From NCBI RefSeq assembly GCF_000090795.2, contig NW_003546297.1:61373-125372 (forward strand): DNA of 64,000 bases. Reading direction: 5' to 3'. This document shows, piece by piece, positions 1 to 11,400 of this stretch. The notes under the pieces were generated by a model. The model ran no database searches. It was not told the DNA's origin and saw only the letters and a program-made list of their open reading frames with translations. The first letter of the stretch is position 1. Each line of letters opens with the position of its first letter. A program made the position numbers and the translations under genes. This DNA is from Amphimedon queenslandica. Taxonomy: Eukaryota > Porifera > Demospongiae > Haplosclerida > Niphatidae.

Positions 1-1504
1 AAAAGGTGTCTATGGGCACTATGACTTATTTCCTAGGACTTGTGTACTCAAAGCTCTTATTTCTCTATCAATAACAACCATTTTATGGTGCACTGATAAT
101 TTTAGGATGGGCCTTGCCCGCCTTTGGCTATGCCATTGTGACTGTTATGAGTGTATATGTTGTATTAGGAAGTGTACATATAATAATGTTGTATTTGTGA
201 TTATCAATGTATACATGTATCCTCTGTCCGTATTTAATATTTTTAAATTGACACTTTGAATATTTATAGTTATTATTATTATTATTATCATTATTGTCAT
301 GATTGTTATTATCATTGAATTGTGCATGATTTTGTTGATTAAAAGGATATACAATATAAATTAGCTAATACTTTAAATTCTCTACAGCACCATGTACATG
401 TGCTCTTCCTGAACAAAGCTTTTTGAACATCAGCTTTTTGAGCTATAAGATTCAGTGTGGATAAACTTGGCTAAATAGAGCTTGTCATCAATACTGTATA
501 TGATAGACTTTACTAGGTAATAATCATGTTACATTAAAGTGTTTATTATGCTGTGATTGGACTGGAGTCTTGTTGACTTACTATTGCATTCCTTGTTATT
601 GCCTATGGGCTCATGACTTCACTTTAGTCACAGATGTTCTTAACCACTAATTATCATTAAAGTTAGCTGTAAATTAATACTAACTGGTACTTAGTATTTA
701 GTATTAGTGGCGTATGGATAAGTGAAACATGAGCCATTCTCGTTCCATTTGTTATTGTTAGTGCTTTTAGTGAACCTCATGGAAAGAAATTGCATCTCTC
801 CAAGATCAATCTGTGCCTGCATAATATAGCATGTTCCATTAGTTGATTTCATTCACCTTGAGCAGTTCACAGTACTTTGGTTGGCATGATTAGCTTTACC
901 TACTCATGCACAAGTATGGACTCCAACTTGTGTGGGCTCCAGCTTGTGTAGAATCTATTAGATCTACTATGGGAACATACCACTACTATAAAAAATAATT
1001 AAACATGTCAGGGTCACAATAAGGCTCTAGCATACATGATGTGCATGGTTTATAGAAAAAAATATCTTGTATAACATTGGTAAAAACTGTGGAGTACCAT
1101 TTGAATTTTTTATGGCTAATGCAACTGTCAAATGCTCTAATTAAATAAATTAGGTAATTCAAGTTATGCAGATCTTTACTACCTTTGTAAATGATTATAA
1201 GAAGCAAGATTTTTCATACAAGTGTAAATATATGCATTTAACTTATGACTAAATCCAGCAATGCAAATGATGTACATGTAGAAAATATTTGCCCATGCAT
1301 GTGCATGCATGCAGACAATAATAGAATCAAAGTAATGAAATACAACAATGACTCAATGTGTTGTAATGCTGACTTTATTCACCTCTCACATCAACACAGT
1401 GGCATACACTGAATTTGCTTTGTATAGGCTAGTTGTACTGTGCATCATTGCTATGCGTGGGAGAGGAATGTGAATAATAATTAGATAATAACTACCTGAT
1501 AGCT
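1..1504. other. AT-rich intergenic DNA, no gene recognised
   Basis: No ORF here has recognisable protein content. The stretch is AT-rich with short ATT tracts (about 271-300). It presumably holds upstream regulatory DNA of the multicopper oxidase gene and the end of whatever lies left of the window. Confidence 0.6.
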
Positions 1505-1511
1505 TATATAA
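1505..1511 (+). promoter_or_regulatory. Candidate TATA box of the multicopper oxidase gene
   Basis: TATATAA lies 38 bp before the chosen ATG (1549). This would give a very short 5' leader. A similar TATA-to-ATG spacing is seen in front of the single-exon membrane protein gene at 53863. Motif only; no transcript evidence. Confidence 0.4.
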
Positions 1512-1548
1512 TGTTTCACATTTGTACTGGAATCACAATTGCTGCAGG

Positions 1549-4500
1549 ATGCAACTTTTCACTGCAATACTGTGTGTTGCCAGCCTTCTTGCTGTAGCAG
1601 GGGCAGCAGAAAATGAAGATGAGTATACTGAAATGCATGAGATGCTAGATGAGCTAAAGGAGATTGTGCAGGATATGAAGAAAGTAAATGACAAGAGCAC
1701 ACCTTTTGATGAAGATAATGAGGACTTTGATTCTGTAGACAGTGGATTAGAATTCATAACTGATGATGTTACTAAGGAAGGACGTATGTTTGCATGTGAC
1801 AGTGATATTATAAATGCTCATTCAATCACATTTTTGCAGGATTATTAAGGTTTTTTTTTCTTCTCATAGGTTGCATCCAATCCTTCAAAATTGAAGCTAC
1901 TACTGGTACTAGACATGGTAGCAATCAAAACCCAAGATATGGTACTAATCCAAGGCTTGCTATTAGAGTTTCTGGTACCACTTATTCAGCAGCAATTACC
2001 GGTGTTAAGAATTATGGTCGAAATGTTTATCGCACAATATCAAGAAGTAGCTTCAGCCCATCTCTTCCATGCATCAGTCGCAGTAGAATTACAAATGCCT
2101 ACCTCCAGTCCCCATATGGTGGTAGAGATGGCTGGTTTGTAAAATCTATCAAGACATACTACAGAACTGGTGTCAGCTACAAGCTACTGTCATCTGATAC
2201 CAATTTTAATAAGTGGGTTGACTATGATGAGAGATGGCGCTACCCTTACAATGCAAGACTTGTTCCATTGACCCTAACTAAGTCTTCTCACAGCAGCAGC
2301 TGTTTGACTGACTTTAAAATCGATGCATTAACAGGAAGCCGTCGATATGCAGGATTCAGCTCATCTTATATGGGCTACAGGAAGCACAAGATACAGCTAT
2401 ACCTTAAGGACAATTCTCAGTTGCAAGGTGACATTTGCAGCCCTGCTTATAGAAACAGACCATTTTCATGCCATCTTACATTTTCAAGGGGTTTCAATGC
2501 AGGCTCAAAATGCATCAAAAAATCAGATATTAGATTGGTGATGATAGTTGCAGGTGGAAGGGATGGTTGGTATGCGACTTCAATAACAACAAAAGTCAGA
2601 ACGGCTTCAGGGTTTTATGAAGTACTCACCGAAGATAAACCTTTTGATAAATGGCTGGATGGTGATCAGGCTCATCTTTATAAGTATGACGCTAAAAAGC
2701 ATGTACTAAGCCTAGGCAGTGAAGATACACCGCTATGTGGCTTTGAACATCCAACCTGCACTTGTAAGGAAACAGCCAGCACTTGTATATTCAATTTGGA
2801 GATAGATGAAATACAAACCTTCACAAGCTATCAAAAACTGAGACATGATGATGATGAGAGCTCGTTGTACATCCGTGGCACACAAGGAGTGAGCTACTTT
2901 ATAAAAGACGGAGTAGAGAGATCACACAAAGCATACAATGGAAGGAGCTGCAGCAAGCAAACATTTAATGAAACAAGATGTACATATCCTCAGTATGTTG
3001 ATGGTAAAACATTCCGTGAAGCAATTGGAGTCAATGGGCAAATACCGGGTCCAACAATAATTGTGCATGATCAGCAGATGGTTGTCATTCATGTCCGTAA
3101 TAATCTAACACTTGAAGGTGTATCTATACATTGGCATGGGATGCATCAGAGAGGCACACCTTGGATGGATGGGGTTGGACAAATATCACACTGTCAAATT
3201 GGTCCTGCTAGTACTTTCAGTTACATATACAAGGCAAGCCCTTCTGGAACATTCTGGTATCATTCTCATAGTGGGGCTCAGAGGACTGATGGTTTCTTTG
3301 GAACATTGATTGTAAAGGAACGAAGCGCCGATCTACAGAGAATTACAAATGCACTTAATTTAGGGGCATTTGAAGACAAGCCTGGTGAGCATAGCATTTC
3401 ATTACTGGATTGGGAATCTGAGCCAGGCTATGGAAGACTGATAGCTGGTCTTGGGTATTATGAAGAAACCACCCCAGGGCAGGTACCTGATGATAATCAT
3501 GAGCGCTATGAGTCTACAAGAAGCTATGAAAGTGGTGAAGTAGGTCCAGTCCCTTTCTATTCAGGACTCATCAATGGTAAGGGAAGGCATAAAGATGTGG
3601 ATTATGCTGAGACAAGACTGAGTGTGTTTACTGTTGAGGCTGGCAAGAAGTACAGGTTTAGATTGATTGGGGCTCAGGGACTGTATGCTTATAAATTCTC
3701 CATTGATGGACACAAACTAACTGTAGTTGCTACAGATGGCTATTGGACAAGGCCAGAAAAAGAAGTGGATTATATAATAATTCACACAGGAGAGAGGTTT
3801 GATTTTATTCTCAATGCCAATCAGCGCATAAAGGAATATTGGATGAGAGCTGAAACGTTAGAAATAAACCGAACAAGTCGGTCCAGTCCTCCGTATGAGT
3901 CTCTTGGTCATGTTGCCGAGGGAATTCTTCAATATGTCCAAAAAGGAGAGACCAACATACCAAACATACCATCAACAAGATACCAATCCATCAAAGATAA
4001 CTCTCCTCCAATTGTTTGTAGAAACGGTCGACCGTGCAGAGCAATCAATTGCCCTTTCAAGGACTTTCATCCAAACTACTACACAAGATGCACTAATATT
4101 GTAGAGATGCGTCTTCTTCTGCCAGCTCCTAGAAATGAAATGCCAAATGCATATCCATGCACATTTAAAAACTGTCGACACTTCATAAATTTCAATTTCG
4201 AAGGCGACGCTCAGTCTAGTGCCGTCAATGGCCGTAATTTTGTTCTCCCTCCAGCCCCACCTCAGACGCAGTATAGCGACTTCATAGATCAAGCAACACA
4301 CTGCTCTCTTGAAGCTTCTTGCAACCCACAGAACACAAGCTGTCTCTGTACTCATAGGCTGGACTTACCATACGGTCGAACTGTTCAAATTGTTCTCTCA
4401 GCAGTTGGGCAGTGGGACAATGCTCACCCCATTCATGTACACGGTCACACGTTTCATGTTTTAAAAGTCGGTTACCCTGAATATGATTCCCAAACTGGGT

Positions 4501-5045
4501 TTATCAAAAAGGAGAATGGAGACAGTGTCCATAATTCGGACATTAAATGCGGCGACAGCACTTGCACCAATAACTGCAATAAGAAGAGATGTACCCAACC
4601 AGGCTGGTCTACTACCAATGGGCCCAGACTCTCCATCGATCGATACACAATAAGAAAGGATACTGTGATGCTACCGGCTGGAGGGTATGTTGTTATTAAC
4701 TTCCTCAGCGATAATCCAGGATTCTGGTTCCTACATTGCCATATTGAGGTTCATCAGTTAGAAGGGATGGCATTGGTTCTTAATGAAGCCTATCCCAAAC
4801 AAATGAGTCAGCTAAAACCACCCGCCTCAATGAATAAATGTGGAGACTTCCACATGACAGTTGGTGACTACGAAGCATATGCCAAAAAGTTCAAAACCTC
4901 AATCTCTGCCTATCAGCAAAATGCTACTAAATTATCATTTGCACCAGAAGAAGATACAAGTGATTTCCCTGACACCATTGCACCTGATGATATTACTGAA
5001 GAGGAAATGGATGCACTAAGCAATGACCTAGGAGAGTATCCCTAA
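1549..5045 (+). CDS. Secreted multicopper oxidase (laccase-like) with N-terminal tandem repeat module
   Basis: Two exons, 1549-1783 and 1870-5045, give 1136 residues. The ATG at 1549 directly opens a signal peptide (MQLFTAILCVASLLAVAG). An acidic stretch follows, then two related modules (about residues 80-210 and 220-340), each containing GGRDGW..SI and a K/W-rich end; they recall PLAT-like folds but I am not certain. The cupredoxin part starts near residue 440. All copper ligands are visible: HWH at 499-501, HSH at 543-545, HPIHVHGH at 931-938 and HCHIEVH at 1034-1040, with Cys1035 as type 1 ligand and Met1045 in the axial position, which in this family points to a low redox potential. It probably oxidises phenols or metals outside the cell with reduction of O2 to water. 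The second exon is unusually long for this locus. Substrate unknown. Confidence 0.9.
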
Positions 5046-5173
5046 GACCTTAAGCAAAAATTTTTTTTAGTTGGCAGTGTAGCTGTTTTTCGCTATTAGC
5101 TTTAGTCAGTTTCTTTCTGTGTGTGTGTATGCCCCATTTTCTTTAAAGAAAGTTTTATTTTGAACATTGAGAC

Positions 5174-5179
5174 AATAAA
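5174..5179 (+). terminator. Polyadenylation signal of the multicopper oxidase gene
   Basis: AATAAA 129 bp after the stop codon at 5045, the first canonical signal downstream. Confidence 0.55.
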
Positions 5180-5795
5180 ATGCTTAAGGATTATATAATT
5201 CTTTTAGTCTGTATTTCAGTACAATACTTACCAAATTCAATGGTATTCGGCCATAATGTTCTTTAGTAGAAAATAGCTTCAGTAAGGTAGTTAGATCTAT
5301 GCTTAAAATTAAATAAGAATCAACATCTGCTCGAAATGAAAGACTTACTAAGTTCAACCATTTTTTGCATAATATGCAAGAAATGAAATTGCAAAAGCTC
5401 CACCCCCTCAGGGTAGATTATGTTATTACTATCTACAATCACATGCACATACTCAGCATTCAGGGCTAGTCAAAACTGATTTAGTATTGATAAGATACTT
5501 GACTCATCACAACCAGGCTGACATTGCACTGAGTCAAAAGCCAAAACAAGCAATAAAGCGTGCTAATGGGCATTTGAAAGAGTTACAATGGAAAGGAATG
5601 CAACAGAAAGGAAGAAATAATATAACATAGTTGGTAAAGGCATAAAGAAGAAATAAGAGTAATACAACAGCATTGGGAGAGAGAGAATATACAGTAGTAT
5701 AATATATAATATAATAATGTTGTAATGCGTGGAATGGTGTAACAATCATTGGCCTTGTTAGTGTTAGTGTAATAGTCAGCATGTAATAGTGAATA
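5180..5795. other. Convergent intergenic DNA
   Basis: Lies between the multicopper oxidase 3' end and the Tribbles stop codon. It should contain the Tribbles 3' UTR on the minus strand. No other gene is supported. Confidence 0.5.
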
Positions 5796-6890
5796 CTAAA
5801 GTAACTTGTGAATAGGCACAGTTTGATCTTCATTCAATTGTCTGTAGCGTAGTCCAGTAGTGAAAGAGAGAGTAGGCGAGGGAAGGACGTCACTAGCCAT
5901 TGACGGGTTCCTTACCCACGGGTGCTGCGAGACTGCATACGCTGTGGGTCTCTGAACAGGATCATAGCTTAGCATTGAATAGATGAGAGAACGAACTGAG
6001 AAAGACATTGAGTGAGGGAACTCAAAATATCCAGCCCTGATCTTCTTGAATAGTAGCTGTGGATTGGCATCAAAGAAAGGATAGTGCCCCACTAGCATTG
6101 TGTACAGTATCACACCAGCACTCCACATGTCTGCCGCTCGACCCGAATACTTCCCTGGTTGTAGCATCTCTGGAGCAACATAGGCTGGACAGGCATTCCG
6201 ATTGTCTAATAAGTCATTGCTGTCTATAGTCTTGCCTACACTTACAGCATCTTCTAAGCTTGAGAGAGCTAGATTGAAACTACAGAGTAGAGGAAAGAGG
6301 GGAATAGAAAGGAAGGGAAGTTAATAATACATTGACACAATGTACATGCATACATACCGATTAGAGTCTGTGAAGACAAACTTCTTTAACTTGAGATCTC
6401 TGAGTACTAGACCATTACTATGTGCTGCTTCAATGGAAACCATTATTTGCCTAAAGTATTCTGCCGCTACTCTCTCAGTTAGAACCTTATGATACCTCAG
6501 ACACCCGTGGAGATCACCATGCGAAAGTGGACGGAAAACGAAAGCCCTATCACTCAGTATGCTCACGTCTGTAATTTCGTGAATGCCAGGCAACGTGAGG
6601 TTCAATAAATGACATACTTCCATGAAACGACCAAGTGGATATGCTTGACTGGCCAGCAAAGCGCCAGTCATTGTATCGACACACGGGACATTGCTATTGG
6701 GGGTCAGAAAGACAGGGGGAGCTTCAAATTTGTACCGACCGGCAATTTTGAAAGAAGCTGGAGAGAGGGGGGTAGTCGTCAGGTCGTCTTGTTCGGGCGG
6801 AGTTTCGTCCACCCTATTGATTTTTCCGACATGATGTGATGATGTTTGTATCTCGTGAAGGATAGTGTACATACAGATGGAGAGAGACAA
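5796..6890 (-). CDS. TRIB: Tribbles-family pseudokinase
   Basis: Two exons on the minus strand, 6890-6358 and 6279-5796, give 338 residues, the usual Tribbles size. The catalytic-loop equivalent reads LRDLKLKKFVF, a Tribbles hallmark. The metal-binding DFG is replaced by SLE in ALSSLEDAV, and the activation segment ends ACPAYVAPEML. The C-lobe has GHYPFFDANP and HPWV. The tail NEDQTVPIHK contains the DQ-x-VP pattern by which Tribbles recruits the COP1 ubiquitin ligase. Tribbles proteins act as scaffolds bringing substrates such as C/EBP to COP1 and bind MEK1; that role is inferred by family. The start is uncertain: 6890 or the next in-frame Met at about 6872, and a further 5' exon cannot be excluded. 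Confidence 0.88.
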
Positions 6891-8494
6891 AAGGAAGAGA
6901 AGCCTTCTTCAAGAGTTTGAATGAGTGAATAAATGAATGATGGAGGGCCTTCTGGATGATACTGTCCAAAATGACTTTATTTCTTTCTATACCTCCTTTT
7001 GACTCTCTCTGGTCTCCGCTAGCACTCTCTTCCTTAGTCTTACTGTCCTCTTTCCTTCTCTGAGTAAGCCTTTTAAACCAGGTATCATCTGCCCTGGTTA
7101 AAAAAAGCGGGAGGGGAAGCGAAGGGTCTAGAATTGATAGTACAAACCAGGCCAACAAAGTGTGGTGCCTAGTTGTAAAGACAACGAGACCTTTCAAAAA
7201 GGAGAAGTAAAAGAGAAGAGAGAGAGACAGCCCTATTTATAGGGAGAAGAGAGAGAGAGGACAGAAGTGAGAGTGCTAATGGCTGTACTCTCAACTCTTA
7301 TGCGTCTCTTGCGCAATCCGCTGATCACTATGGCATCATGGCCAATGCCAAGCAACACTTTTAAATATACACAATATTGTGCAATACAGGCTCTGTGTAT
7401 AGCTTAACGACATCCTAGCTCATATAAAGCACTGCACCGTCATCACAACAGTGAATATTAATGCAAAGACGACACTCCTTACTATTGTGCTGACTGTCAG
7501 ACCAATTATGCAGGCACATAATGATCTATTTTAGTACATGCTCCAATGAAATTGTTTATACTATACATGGCAGCATGCTTTTGCCATCACAGGACCTCCT
7601 GTCTTGCATCACTACATCAGTATACATGTTTCTTGCATTACTAATGGTATGCAAGAGCCAGAGAGAGGGAGAGACAGCCGGATTGGAGCAGATGTACAGG
7701 AAATAGATTTTTGATTGACTTTAATGCCAAAAATGACATCACATGACGGAATCAATCATAAAATTATGCCAAAACTGGTAAAGTTTACAACAAGGATTGT
7801 ATCTTTAAGAAATGAAATGTTTAACGAAGTTCTAGGCTTACACAATCAAGTCTTGCAAGGAAGTTACAATACCCAAGATTGCTCAATCATAATCATACTA
7901 ATAATTATAACAATTGTGGGGTAGATCTATCATTATCATGTACTGTAGACTGTTTGGTATTATAGTGGGCCTACATATATTATGTAACAATGTAGAGTAG
8001 ACATGATAAAAGTACAAAGAACAACATTGTTTCTAATAGTTCCCTCCCTCGATAACCCAGTAACAATAGCAGTTTTCTAATGTAACAAACAATAATGGAT
8101 ATAAAGACTATAAGAACAGAAATCAAAGCTGGCAAAGGTTATTTTTATGTGGTCTGAGTTACAAGGAAAGTGAGGCATTTTACAACTACCTACACTCCAT
8201 AACAGAATTTCCCTCCTGCCAACCTATCATAACACAAGTACCTTGTACACATAAAGTTAACAATAATAATTTTATTATTATACAAAGTTAAAGAAAAATT
8301 TTTTCATGCTTGTCAATGATTGAACTATTAATAATAATAATACCCACCATCACCTATCCCCACTCTCTCTCTCTCTTTGTTCACCTACAAACATAATACT
8401 GTATCTCTCTTTCACGTACAGAAAAATTAAATAATAATAATAATAATAATAATAAATACATTGAGTGAGATTTCTAAATGATGCCCACCAGGTC
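6891..8494. other. Intergenic DNA between Tribbles and UBR5
   Basis: About 1.6 kb upstream of Tribbles and downstream of UBR5, both on the minus strand. It holds GA-rich tracts and an AAT run (8432-8455). A minus-strand AATAAA near 8271-8276 may serve UBR5. Two short plus-strand ORFs (7521-7706, 7715-7924) resemble nothing I know and are not called. Confidence 0.5.
7234..7241 (-). promoter_or_regulatory. Possible TATA box upstream of Tribbles
   Basis: TATAAATA on the minus strand inside the palindrome CCCTATAAATAGGG, about 345 bp upstream of the Tribbles start. Position would fit a promoter with a long leader or an untranslated first exon. Motif evidence only. Confidence 0.25.
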
Positions 8495-11400
8495 TCATAT
8501 GAAGCCAAAAGTCTTTATCTTAATCGCCGCTAGAAGTTTTGCTTTTAGTAAAGCTTTCGTTGAGTAGAGGGGGAGATAGAGGCGAGAGATGCAAGTGTTG
8601 GAAGTTGGTAGGTGCTGATCGTCAGCTGGTCTCAGGGTTATACTAGGAGCTGGTTGGTACGTCTCTGGGTTTGCCGGCATTACAGGGGAGGACGTCCAGA
8701 AATAAAGGAGGTCTTGTCTCTCTCTGTTGCTCATTCGCTCCACGATTGACCAGAACCACGACTTGAATTTATTGATCTGATCAGTGCCTTTGCCTAAGGA
8801 GAGAGAGAGGGAGGGCGAATTTTAAATACCAGCTATTGCTATCATATCCTTTCCCTTATTTGCAATTGATTTTTCTTCCTTCTCTATTTACAACGTTCAT
8901 GCACACATGGACATTCTCTCAAATTTATCAAATTCCAAGAAGCTACAGGTTTCTTCCCCAAAACAATAATTAAATTACAACTAGGGTCACAAGTGCATGT
9001 ATAGAAAACAGCCACAATTTGCCAATATGTACATCTGTACATGTAAAGTACATGTACATGTGGATATACTATACATGTACATGGATGTGTATACATTCAT
9101 TCGCTAAAATACCAAACAATACTTAGTAAAAATAACTAATTGAGGTCGTTTGTATTATTTTCACTTACGGCTCTCGTCGGTGAAAGTTGTTATCTTTTTG
9201 AGTACGTCAAGTTCAACCTGCTGACACCCACAGAGCAAAAGCCTCAAATCCTCAGGAGTCAGACCCTCCAATACTGTAGTAGGGAGGACATCATATAAAC
9301 CAGACTTCATTGACTGAGAGGGAAGAGAGAGGGGGAGAAAGAGAGAGAGAGAGAGGGGTAGAGAGAAAGGGAGAGAGAGAGAGAGAGGAGAAAGAATGAC
9401 CCAGTAAACATGGCTACTACCCAGAAGTAAACACATCCTAACTTGGAGTGGTTCTTCAATAATCTTTATCATTCTCAGTTCAGCATAGCGTCTTACATAT
9501 TCCAATACATCATCGGCCACTATTGACTTATCAGAGAGAGAGGAGAGGAGACAGTGAGTCCCCCCTCCTTCATTCTCACTCAAAGTAACCTGCCAACTGA
9601 GATCTGTGAACATACAGTACAAAAAAAGGATTAAAGATAAAGATACATGTACATGTTTTTTATGGCATGTAAATGTACACATACACCTACATGCATGTAC
9701 ATGTATGTCCATTGTACAGATATAAATAAATTATGCACACTGTAGTAGACTATGTACATGTAAAGGAATTACAAATAATGGTAGCTAGTGGAGTGTAGTT
9801 ACCCATTTCTGAGACATGATGATCTTCTCTCTGTGACACAATGACCAGCTTACGCAATCCTTCATAAAGGGCAGGATCAAAGAATGCCAAATCATGCCAC
9901 GAGATCTTGAGAGAGAGAGAGAGAGAGGAAGATTAAAAAGACGAGAGAGGAAAAAATACATGGAGAAAGAGAGACAGAAACAAGATACAGTGCAAAGTTT
10001 CTCAGCAGTAAACAGTAAACAGTCATTGCATAAATTGATTAACAACATCAAACAATCATTATAATGAAAGGTCAGAGTGTACACTATTAGATCATCAGAC
10101 ACAAACACCATTGCATGATGTGCAATAAACACACACAATTTCCACATACACAATTAGCAATTAAACATACCACACATTAAGTCATTATAAGGTCATGGAC
10201 TCCAAATAAAAAATGACATGTTGCTATTAAAACCTTTAATCAATAAAAAAGATCTTATCAGGAGGTACATGTATAGCTCTTTTCAAGCAATAAAGTGAAC
10301 TTTGGACTTGAATTGATGATAATGCTAGCCATAACTGCCCAGTACTACTACATGAACTGCCCAGTACTGCTAGCCTACAACTGCCCAGTACTGCTAGCCT
10401 ACAACTGCCCAGTACTGCTAAATGGGTGGTTTAAACAGATACAGACAGTGTTACTAATAAGAAATTGCCACCACCAAGTGTTAATGTGTATCATCCTTAC
10501 ACATGAGACAGTCAGCACATGATCACCACATGCTGTCATGTACAGATTGACTCAGCAGGAAAAACATATAGTATAACACATCATGAAATTAATTATTAAC
10601 TGCATATGAATATATATTATCATGAACACCACACATATAGACATTAATGGTATACATGTACATGTACGGTACCTTTTTGTTAAGCAGATACTTGTAAATA
10701 TGTCTACAGAAAGGAAGAGGCATCATCTCTGAATGTAACAATGCCAAACCAATAACCCTATGAGAGAGAGGGAGAGGGAGGGAGGGAAGAGAAAGAGAGA
10801 TGAATGTTAATAAAGTGCTAGAAATGAGAAAGAGAAAGGAGAGGGTACACATGTACATGTACTACAAGAGAGAGAGAGAAAACAAGGAAAGAGGGAAGGT
10901 ACAGGCACTAATACTTGCCTCCCTATATTTCTATATGCATTAAGTCTCGATGGAGTGTTTGGTCCAACTCTGACTGAATAGAAACCAGGTTTACCAGGCT
11001 GATGGAACAACGGACACAATTCACCCGAAGATGATACCTCAGCCCCTCCTCCCCCTCCTCCTCCACCCACTTCCTCCATACTACCACTCACTATGTCATC
11101 AAGTATTTCAGAAACTATAAAAAAAGAAAAAATAAAGTAACATAAAAACCTTATAATAATAAACATTTATGATACATGTACATGTACATGTACACTGTAC
11201 ATGTATGTAAATTCTCTTACATGAAATTGGTCGAACTGAATGAGACAAACGATGATCCAACTCCGGCAATGGACTTTCGGAAATAACGGCCTAAAATGGG
11301 TGTGGTCAAGACCGATACTCAAAAATGGGCGGAGACTAACCTCGTAGACTGCAGTGAAGAAACTGCGGACGACCCCAGACCCCTCCCCCTGCTCGTTCCT

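Noticed and set aside
3972-4355. 127-residue minus-strand ORF
   Set aside because: Lies antisense within the multicopper oxidase coding exon, with no domain of its own.
7521-7924. Two short plus-strand ORFs between Tribbles and UBR5
   Set aside because: No recognisable motif, no splice extension, and low-complexity context.
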